From Aliikangiella coralliicola (GTDB lineage Bacteria; Pseudomonadota; Gammaproteobacteria; Enterobacterales; Kangiellaceae), in assembly GCF_007004725.1 (NCBI RefSeq), contig NZ_ML660161.1, positions 171,112 through 235,111 on the forward strand: DNA of 64,000 nt, read 5' to 3'. The notes below the pieces were generated by a model. That model was not told the origin of the DNA, did not search any database, and saw only the letters and a program-made list of their open reading frames with translations. Below, piece by piece: positions 42,076-49,700 of the stretch (the first letter of the stretch is position 1; each line of letters starts with the position of its first letter). Both the position numbers and the translations under genes were made by a program.

Positions 42076-42624
42076 TTTTTGTTTAAATTTTATTTCTATA
42101 GGCCAATGTATAATGAATAACGGCTCGCGGCAAAGCCAAGAATCTGAATCATCAACCACTATTTCTTTGTACTCGCTTTCTTCAAGACCGTAACACTCCC
42201 AATATAAAAAACATTGTCCGCTCTCGTTCTCTAACACTCTTATAAGATTGAACATAGGCATTTCATGTGCATCATCGTAGTACATTATCCTAAACGCATC
42301 TCTAATGACTTCATCTCGTAAGTAGGATTCGAATAATTTCTTTTCTTGTTTATAAGGAGAAAATTGCCAATTCCTGAAGTAATCTAGCCCTTTCTCCATT
42401 CCGACCTCATATGGGAGGGTAATGTCAAAGTCAGCACTTATATGGCGATAGGAAGTATTCTCTAAATCATCTAAACCTTCACAATCAACCACATCTGGGA
42501 CATTTGTAGATCCATCTATATCAAAAAAGATTCTAAACGAACCATTTTCTAACGGTAGTACTTCTAGTACCCCATTTGTCTTGATTTGATCAAACATACG
42601 ATTTCGGAAAATAAGATACTTCAT
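42070..42624 (-). CDS. Acidic soluble protein of unknown function
   Basis: 184 residues, no signal peptide or membrane helix, rich in Asp, Glu, Tyr and Trp. It starts MKYLIFRNRMFDQIKTNGVL and includes FRIFFDIDGSTNVPDVVDCE and CFLYWECYGLEESEYKE. I do not recognise the family. GGGAGTATTTGCT precedes the ATG. It is closely bracketed by attC-like sites on both sides, so it looks like a single-gene cassette. A toxin-immunity type role would fit the acidic character but is speculative. Confidence 0.7.
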   Translation of the reverse strand: MKYLIFRNRMFDQIKTNGVLEVLPLENGSFRIFFDIDGSTNVPDVVDCEGLDDLENTSYRHISADFDITLPYEVGMEKGLDYFRNWQFSPYKQEKKLFESYLRDEVIRDAFRIMYYDDAHEMPMFNLIRVLENESGQCFLYWECYGLEESEYKEIVVDDSDSWLCREPLFIIHWPIEIKFKQKT

Positions 42625-42639
42625 AGCAAATACTCCCGA

Positions 42640-42673
42640 ACTTAACGCTCTGCTAATAAGCGTGTTGTTATTG
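42640..42673 (-). other. attC-like palindrome C
   Basis: Plus-strand ACTTAACGCT (42640-42649) and AGCGTGTTGTTATTG (to 42673) pair around a short loop. On the minus strand the end GTTAAGT fits GTTRRRY. It shares TTAACGCT and AGCG-x-x-TTGTTA with site B, so B and C are related repeats. Confidence 0.5.
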
Positions 42674-42693
42674 GTGTCTTTTTTATCGAATTA

Positions 42694-42822
42694 TTATACA
42701 TTTTCGATTTTCTCAAGTAAGTCACGTTTATTACCACTTAGCAAGTACGCTCTCAATTTTCCTATATATTCTGATTCTGGAATCTGTATTTTCTTAAATT
42801 CACCGTCGTAGAAAATTAATTC
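42694..42822 (-). pseudogene. 3' fragment of an unrecognised gene, in frame behind the amine oxidase stop
   Basis: Directly after the amine oxidase TAA (42823-42825) the same frame continues for 42 codons to TAA at 42694-42696. It encodes ELIFYDGEFKKIQIPESEYI, then GKLRAYLLSGNKRDLLEKIE. The charged, helical, codon-like composition looks like the C-terminus of a real protein. It has no start and no ribosome binding site. Best read as the tail of a former cassette gene whose front was lost at the junction with the amine oxidase gene. Confidence 0.5.
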
Positions 42823-44010
42823 TTATTCCATCCTTAAACTAATTATTTCTTCAACAACTCGCCTGGCACTTCGTGTTGCATTATGAACACCACCCCAATC
42901 ATCTTCATGGGTATAAGATTCACCAGCAAAAAATAGTTTATTTTTAACAGGAGTGAATAAATAGCTTGAGATATAGGATGGAGCTTCATCAGACAAATAG
43001 GCTGATTGAATAAACGGCTCTTTGCTCCAGTCTTGAACGATGTGTTGCTTATATTGGCGAGACGCTTCGCCTTCAAAAACTTGGTCTAGTTCATTTAAAA
43101 TATAAGCTAATTGTTCACGGTGTGATAAGCGTTGATAGGGTTTTGCCTGTTCGCCAACAGCAAACAGCCCTAGAACATTAGAAGATGTGTTTTGCGCAAA
43201 AGCAGCATCAAAATAAGTTCGTTGCCCTTTATTCGTTATACTGTCAGGAAAAGCTAAAAATGCTGGATAAAACCGCTTAGCAAATTCAATAAACACTTTT
43301 ATGCCTCCCCATACTGGTGCTTCTTGAATAGTTTCTTTTTTCCTTTTTGTTAATGTTGGTACAAATGAAATTATGTTATTTTGTAGCACTTTCAGTGGTA
43401 CTGTAATGATAACTTTGTCGGCTTCGTAACGAGAGCCTTTGGCGTCAATAAGCTTAATACGACTACCTTGATAATTTATTGAAACTATTTGTGTGTTTAA
43501 TTGTATATTCTTTCGAATGTGTGGAACGATATACTCATCAAAAAAATCAAACCAAGAGGAATTGATAAACTTCTTGTCGGAAAAGTCGCTACCTAATACT
43601 TCTGATAAAGCTGAATAACTTAAACTACCATTTTCATAGTAGCCAATCGCCTCGCGGCCAGAGTATTCTTTTAATTGAGTAGTGATAGCTTTTGAATTTT
43701 TATTAACAATCTTAGCCAGTTCCTTTTCTGATACATGAAGCCACTCGGCTCCCAGCGGTAGCGGAAAATCTACGAAAGAAGTGGTGCGTTTCATCCTGCC
43801 GCCGTAAGTCTCAGAAGCTTCTAGTATTTTATAATTAACACCTTGTTGTTCTAACAAATACCCTGCCGCTATTCCGGCAGCACCAGAACCAATTATTAAG
43901 ACGTTATCCGAATCTTGTGAGTGTTTAGCATCGTTCTTTGGTTTAGCTCCAAAGGAAGGGAAAGATATTCCTAGTAAACCACATATTTTAATAAAATCCC
44001 TTCTCTTCAT
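42823..44010 (-). CDS. FAD-dependent amine oxidase with Tat signal
   Basis: 395 residues from the ATG at 44010, eight bases after AAGG; the in-frame TTG at 44025 is less likely. The N-terminus MKRRDFIKICGLLGISFPSF is a twin-arginine (RRDFIK) signal, so a folded, FAD-loaded enzyme is exported. The dinucleotide-binding motif is VLIIGSGAAGIAAGYLLEQQ, and the C-terminal FAD contact is LFFAGESYTHEDDWGGVHNA. Family: flavin monoamine oxidase/polyamine oxidase. Likely oxidises a periplasmic amine; substrate unknown. Confidence 0.88.
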   Translation of the reverse strand: MKRRDFIKICGLLGISFPSFGAKPKNDAKHSQDSDNVLIIGSGAAGIAAGYLLEQQGVNYKILEASETYGGRMKRTTSFVDFPLPLGAEWLHVSEKELAKIVNKNSKAITTQLKEYSGREAIGYYENGSLSYSALSEVLGSDFSDKKFINSSWFDFFDEYIVPHIRKNIQLNTQIVSINYQGSRIKLIDAKGSRYEADKVIITVPLKVLQNNIISFVPTLTKRKKETIQEAPVWGGIKVFIEFAKRFYPAFLAFPDSITNKGQRTYFDAAFAQNTSSNVLGLFAVGEQAKPYQRLSHREQLAYILNELDQVFEGEASRQYKQHIVQDWSKEPFIQSAYLSDEAPSYISSYLFTPVKNKLFFAGESYTHEDDWGGVHNATRSARRVVEEIISLRME

Positions 44011-44049
44011 TTTAATAACCTTCAACTTATTTCAGAATTTTATTTAATA

Positions 44050-44148
44050 TATAACGCAGAATAGAGACTTACTAATTTTAATTGCACTCTCACTCAAGTG
44101 TGTTTCTATTTTTGTCTAGCTTTTATTCGCGTGCATTTTTTTGTTATG
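44050..44148 (-). other. attC-like palindrome D
   Basis: ATAACGC (44051-44057) and GCGTGCATTTTTTTGTTAT (to about 44147) form the same TAACGC / GCG-x-GTTA outer pattern as sites B and C, and TGCAC (44083-44087) pairs with GTGCA (44131-44135) inside. It fills the gap between the amine oxidase and lipoprotein genes. The core ends deviate from GTTRRRY (GTTATAT). Confidence 0.4.
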
Positions 44149-44152
44149 TTTC

Positions 44153-44620
44153 TTATTCACCAAGCCAAACATGTCTAGCATCACTTATAATTTGATCAAA
44201 CTCGGCTTTACTGATTGTACCTTGAGTGAATTTAACTTCTGCATCCCTTGAAATTAATAAATATTCATGCTCGATAGCAGCAAGAATATACCCCAGTTTT
44301 TGTTCTGTAATATCACCATTTTTAAAGTGGTGCATAGCTAATTTCTTATTCCAAGACTTACCCTCAGGTGGTTTTGGAAGAGTAAAATCACGTTCAAGCA
44401 GCGATTTATCAGATATGGCGTAGCCTTTTTCAATCGAGTCTTTAGCACATAGATACAAGGCATAGTCTATTGAATCTTGTAGCCCATAAAAATGCCAATC
44501 ATAACCAGCTATACATTCACCGATGACTTTCCCTTCGTGATCGATAATATTTATCTGTCTTCCTGCACAACTAGAGAGAAAGATCGTTAGCAATATGATT
44601 ATTGCAAACTTCGATTTCAT
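44153..44620 (-). CDS. Predicted lipoprotein with a C-terminal short helical domain
   Basis: 155 residues. Lipobox LSSC in MKSKFAIIILLTIFLSSCAG (Cys18). The mature protein begins RQINIIDHEGKVIGECIAGY and ends KAEFDQIISDARHVWLGE; the part TQGTISKAEFDQII resembles the short SHOCT-type helical end (x-G-x-I-T-x-x-E-F). No catalytic motif recognised. GAGAACTCAATTT precedes the ATG. Member of the row of single minus-strand genes separated by palindromes. Confidence 0.65.
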   Translation of the reverse strand: MKSKFAIIILLTIFLSSCAGRQINIIDHEGKVIGECIAGYDWHFYGLQDSIDYALYLCAKDSIEKGYAISDKSLLERDFTLPKPPEGKSWNKKLAMHHFKNGDITEQKLGYILAAIEHEYLLISRDAEVKFTQGTISKAEFDQIISDARHVWLGE

Positions 44621-44638
44621 AAATTGAGTTCTCTACAA

Positions 44639-44693
44639 ACATAACAGCTTATTGAGTGCAGCAAATCACGCTAAAATGAAACTTAATCTGCAC
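44639..44693 (-). other. Weak attC-like palindrome E
   Basis: ACATAACAGC (44639-44648) stands where an R' site would be, and GTGCAG (44656-44661) pairs with CTGCAC (44688-44693). The expected partner of the outer arm is poor, so this is the least certain of the series. Confidence 0.25.
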
Positions 44694-44813
44694 AGTTTTA
44701 AATTTACAATCGAGGAGGGCAGATCACTTGGTTGCCGTTCAATAACAACTTAAAGATATCAGGGCGCGGTCAAGCTGTCACCCAGAGAATCCACAAAGGC
44801 GTCTCCTGGCAGG

Positions 44814-46190
44814 CTATGGAGCCACCGGCATTCGGTTTGTGAAGTACTCTATGAGCCGTGACGCAGCCCGTGGGTCGAAATTGCTTAAACCAACAACCAC
44901 ATAGCCGAGATGTGGGAAAATGCGAAAGTAACCGTTCATCCCTGGAGCACCGCCGCCATGACCATAACTATGTAGCAGCCCATCTCCCGAAAGTTCAAAC
45001 CCATAACCATATTGCTGTGCTTGTGGTTTCGTTGCTTCAGCAAGCAGCGTCTTTGATATTAATGCCCCTGACTCTAACGCTTGAGCGAATCGAAAGAGAT
45101 TACCGACAGTCGAGTAACCTCCCCCCGCCGCATTCCCCCTCCACGGAAGGGTATCAACATTTGACTGCCACATTCCGTTACACCTCATGTACCCACAGGC
45201 ACGCTTTGGCACATCATCGGTTTCGGGCAACGAATCGGTGGACTCCATACCTGCAATCTGAAAGATATTGAGTCGCATATATTGGTAGTAGGATATGCCA
45301 GTCACTTTTTCTATAAGCGCCCCAAGTAGGACATAGCCATAATTCGAGTATCGATACTCAGCACCCGGTTCATGTACAAGATCTCGTGCTCCATATAGCT
45401 TTAAATAGTCACAGTGCTCTCGCAGTTTCAGGCGGTTTTCTGTGAAAGCACGACCGAAGATATCATCCGTGCCTCCGGTATGCGTGAGCAGATGACGTAC
45501 GGTGACTTTCGAGGCTACATCTTCATTTGGATAATCCGAGAGATACATGCCCACTGTGTTATCCAAATTCAATTTACCTGCTTCAATAAGTTGCAACGTC
45601 GCAATAGCAGTGAACATCTTGTTGAGCGATCCAAGGCGGAACTGCGTGTCGAGAGTGATGGCTGCACCTTCCTCACGATTAGCATAACCCCATCCTTTCT
45701 GGAGCAAGATCTTTCCATGCCTTGCGATAAGTACAGCGCCCGAGAAACGATCGTTCTTGGCCTCCTCATCAGCGCGATCCGAGAGAGACGTCAGCGCGTC
45801 TGCTTTCGTCATCCGTTGAATAGCTAAGTCAGCAGGGCGGGCAGTAATTAATAAAGTCATTTTTACAAGTTGTGGCGGCTCTGAGGAATTCGTAGACAAG
45901 ATTAACCTGGCAACTGTATCTGAATTCCTCTCCTGAATGAGCGCAATTAGTGAATGGAACTCACTTTTTTCAATTTGCAATAGCGCGAAACCACCAGTCT
46001 GTTCACGAAAATCTAGCATCTGTGCCAGAGGTGGAGTTCCCTTGTGTCCGTGGTTTTTGTCGAAGGTCTGCATTTGCGTCAACTCGGCTGAATTGAATGC
46101 CTTAAGCCAAGCTGTGAGGATAGTACCAGCCGGAGTATCGGGTATGGCTGGTTGGCAAAATTCACATACTTCCTCCACGAAAGGTTTCAT
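44814..46190 (-). CDS. Serine hydrolase, class C beta-lactamase/DD-peptidase-like
   Basis: 458 residues. An N-terminal SnoaL-like part (TPAGTILTAWLKAFNSAEL) at about 20-150 precedes a beta-lactamase-fold domain with the catalytic tetrad motif SLNK (FRLGSLNKMF, Ser in SxxK), YSN (YRYSNYGYVL) and HGGG (YGHGGGAPGMNG). Such proteins are esterases or peptidases more often than true beta-lactamases. No signal peptide is seen, unusual for the family, so either a start outside this frame was lost or the enzyme is cytoplasmic. Base composition looks G+C-richer than its neighbours, suggesting transfer. Confidence 0.88.
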   Translation of the reverse strand: MKPFVEEVCEFCQPAIPDTPAGTILTAWLKAFNSAELTQMQTFDKNHGHKGTPPLAQMLDFREQTGGFALLQIEKSEFHSLIALIQERNSDTVARLILSTNSSEPPQLVKMTLLITARPADLAIQRMTKADALTSLSDRADEEAKNDRFSGAVLIARHGKILLQKGWGYANREEGAAITLDTQFRLGSLNKMFTAIATLQLIEAGKLNLDNTVGMYLSDYPNEDVASKVTVRHLLTHTGGTDDIFGRAFTENRLKLREHCDYLKLYGARDLVHEPGAEYRYSNYGYVLLGALIEKVTGISYYQYMRLNIFQIAGMESTDSLPETDDVPKRACGYMRCNGMWQSNVDTLPWRGNAAGGGYSTVGNLFRFAQALESGALISKTLLAEATKPQAQQYGYGFELSGDGLLHSYGHGGGAPGMNGYFRIFPHLGYVVVGLSNFDPRAASRLIEYFTNRMPVAP

Positions 46191-46412
46191 AAGAGGAAAG
46201 CTAATTCAGTAAAGCTCGTGGTCATGGGTTACTTCACCAAAGTTCGTCAAACATTCCAATTAACGGATATTTATACCCGGCGGTTTAAATTATTGGTGAT
46301 TTAAATTATAGGCTCCTTAGACGAATAGTGCTCAGAAAATTAGGAACCTTATCAGTGGGAGAGGATTAATCTTTTGGTCTAGTTAAACATCTGAGGTTAA
46401 GTTCTCTGTTAT

Positions 46413-46694
46413 TTAAACATTCAAATGACTATCCACCACTTTAATTATCTGCCGCTCAATAGTGCCTTTTAATGCTCTGAACATCATTCCCAATCTAAGT
46501 GTTAATTCAAAATTATTCTCATCAATATCAATCGAACCATTGGCACCTTTGCGGCGAAATACTAAATTACTTTCAGTTTCCCATTCTGATTGAAACTCAA
46601 GTTCTTGTTGAATATCCAAAATTATTTTATCAATTTTATTTTTCAATTCTTCAATTGAGTATTGATGTGTGCGGCTAACAATTATTGCTGACAT
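46413..46694 (-). CDS. Polyhydroxyalkanoic acid system family protein
   Basis: 93 residues. The pattern IVSRTHQYSIEELKNKIDKI, then FRRKGANGSIDIDENNFELT and LGMMFRALKGTIERQIIKVV, is that of the PHA granule region small proteins (PHA_gran_rgn), with the H-x-x-S/T-x-EE-x-K start, G-x-G-S/IDI centre and L-x-G-x-I-E-x-x-I end. Its start lies nine bases after the ATPase stop, so it is probably the last gene of the PspA-flotillin operon. Normally linked with polyhydroxyalkanoate storage; a role in membrane stress here would be new. Confidence 0.8.
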   Translation of the reverse strand: MSAIIVSRTHQYSIEELKNKIDKIILDIQQELEFQSEWETESNLVFRRKGANGSIDIDENNFELTLRLGMMFRALKGTIERQIIKVVDSHLNV

Positions 46695-46703
46695 ATTTTC
46701 AAA

Positions 46704-49700
46704 TTACTCTTTTTTACTGGTTTTAGGTCGTTTCGAGCTTTCGGTTTTGCTTGGTTTAGGAATTGATTTAGATGGCTGCCCAGCTCGGCTGGCAATCGCA
46801 TCTAACTTATCATTCAACTCAGTCATTTTTTTGTGAGTGCCTAAATCAAGATCTAGCTTGCCATCCATAACTCGAATGAGCGGGTGAAGCGTTTCTTCAA
46901 GCAATTTAGTGATGCTCGCAATAGTGTTATCTGATTTTGGAGTGGTTTGTTTTTCCAGAAGTTGCTCTAGTTTGTTGGAAAGCTGGCCAATCGCCCTGGT
47001 AATTTCAACACCTGAGTTGTCCTGGCTTTCCATTGTTGAAGAATCTGTTGATTGTAGAGCCGACTCGCGCCAGGCATTCACGCCACTCACTAAATCATTG
47101 AGTTGTGCGACAATTTTGTTACCGGTATTGGCATCATCGCCGCCCATGGCTTTATTACGTAGGAAGTCTGTTTTAATTTGATTCCAGCGCTCAGTTTGCT
47201 CCTCAGTTAAACAATCTCGCAATTCAGCCAGTTTCAGTAAATTAGCTTCAGTTCCCGTGGTCAATAACTGGGATTCTCCCTGATAATGATCATCGACCAA
47301 ACGGCGCAACTCATCATCAGTCATAATGGCTGAAACCTTTTCAACCATTTTATTCATATTTCGATAAGAACCCTGCAATTTAAATGCAGGCTCCGTTCGA
47401 TAGTTATCATCTTGCGCACTCGCCGCGATATATTCCTGGTTAACTCGCCACACAATCTGCTGAATTGTCTGCAGCTTTTTCAATACGCCAACAATCTCTT
47501 TAATTTCTGCTCCACTATATTGATGTGAAAGATCGGTTGTGGCCACGTCGATACCATTGGCCATATCAAGAAACTTATAAACATCACTCATTTCCCGAGT
47601 GGCCAGCGGCGCTAAAATTGGATTTGATGTCAGTGCGTTTTCAATGTAACTCAAGGCAAAAACTTCTTCCTTTCCGCTGAGCACATCACCGAGATTATAA
47701 ATATCAGCACGGTTTGCCAACATGTCCGGCACTTGAAATGCCTCTCCCGATTCAGTGTAAGGGTTACCAGCCATCACGACACAAAACTTTTTGCCGCGCA
47801 TATCATAGGTTTTGGTACGTTTTTTCCAGACCCCTTCAATTCGTCGTGTACCATCACAAAGAGAAATAAATTTCTGCAGAAATTCACTATTGGTATGTTG
47901 AATGTCATCAAGGTAGAGCATGACATTATTACCCATTTCAAGCGCGAGATTCAGCTTTTCAAGTTCTTGCCTGGAAGCACTGTTGTCGGCTTGTTCCGGA
48001 TCTACCGAAGTAACGGAGTGTCCGATAACCGGGCAATTAATTTTCATAAAAATCAGACCAAGGCGCTCTGCAACATATTCCATCAGAGTGGTTTTTCCAT
48101 ATCCCGGTGGTGATATCATTAATAATAATCCCATCAGGTCAGTTCGCTTTTTATCACCAACAGTACCAATCTGTTTTGCCAGGTTGTCGCCGATAATTGG
48201 CAAATAGACATCGTTGATTAAACGGTTTCTGACAAATGAGGCTAACGGCTTGGGTTTAAATTCGTTCAAGCGTAAAAATTCTCTTTGTTCATTAACAACT
48301 TGCTGGCGTACTTTGATAAATTCTCGATAACCCGGAATAATCATTTCGCAGTGATGCTTGTTGCGATCTAAAAAATCATCGAGCTGAAGGGATAAACTTT
48401 GATTCTCTATTCTTGGATGCGTGCCGAGTAAGTTCTCTACGTTAAACTGAATATCAATTTCCCGATCATTGCGACTAATCCTTTGCTCTGCGTTCAGAAT
48501 GCCTATCGCTTCACCGATAAAGTTCTGATACTCCGTTTTTTGCTGTGATTGGACAAAAGCGGTTAACCAACTTTCAGATAAAATCCAGCGTTTACCTACT
48601 TGGCCTTTTAAATCGTCCAGCGATTTTTGGTAGTCTCGCCAAACATTATGCATTTCCAGATGAGTTTTAAATTCATCGCAAAGATGTCTGGCGTACTTTG
48701 ATGTCGCAAAACTGACAGAGTTTTGCGACAGTTCTTCGCACAGATATTCACTCGCACTTTTTAGCATCAAGTTGTCGAAAGACAAGTTATTCTCGCTGAC
48801 AAAAGTATTTAGCGATTGGGAGATTTCTTCAGTCAATAAGCGTTTGGCTTTGTTGTCGTTAAATACTTTTTCCATTTGGGCTGCATTAACGGCGCGCTGT
48901 TGCCAGAGCTGAGTCGATTTATCTCTTTGTTGGTTAGCCCAGAATATAGCGGCGAGTCCACGAGCTTGTGGCGAATATTTGAAAACGCCGGCAAGTTCAT
49001 AGGCCGATACCAGTGGTTTTAAAATCAGCGTTGCGTCATGGTCGTGTATACCTTTCTCGTAACCTTCACGATACAGAGGCGTCGCAAATTCATTTACTAA
49101 CGCGCTGAGCTGTTTGCTATCAGCTGCGGCCGCGGTTAGCTTGTGCCAGGATAAATTGTCCGATTCATCTTCAGCAGCGTTAATCATTTGATAAGCAAGA
49201 TATTCCGCGCGGTATAAATTTTCAGATTCAGACTCGATTTCAATATTCCAGAATGCCTGTAAATTTTCCAGTCGTTCACTTTCGAGTGGTTCTGAAAAGT
49301 CAGTACCGGTTAGCCTGGCGTACAACTGGTTGTCTTTTGGTAATATGGTGAGATCCAGCTCTTGATTGTTAACTGAGAATTTATGCCTTGGGCCGAGTTT
49401 TATCACTTGTCCGCCATCTTCAAACAGATCGCTTTTATCCCTGAGAGCACGAATTGCCTGTTCTTTAATGCCTTTTAATTTTGCGTCGATATCTTCGGCT
49501 TTAATACTGTCATCCAATTCTGTTAAATGAGTGACTATGTCGCGGATTTTATTGACCAGGCCATCTGCAGCGAAAAACGCGTTTAATTCATCCTGTTCGG
49601 TAAATCGCTTTACGCGTCTTTGAATGCTTTGCAAAATTCGCTCGCCTGCATCGGCAAGTGATTGTGCTTTGCGTTGCTGTGCTTCAATCAGGCTTTGCTT

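Noticed and set aside
44858..45827. Two 137-codon plus-strand frames opposite the serine hydrolase
   Set aside because: Antisense to a gene with all catalytic motifs; composition is that of an opposite-strand shadow.
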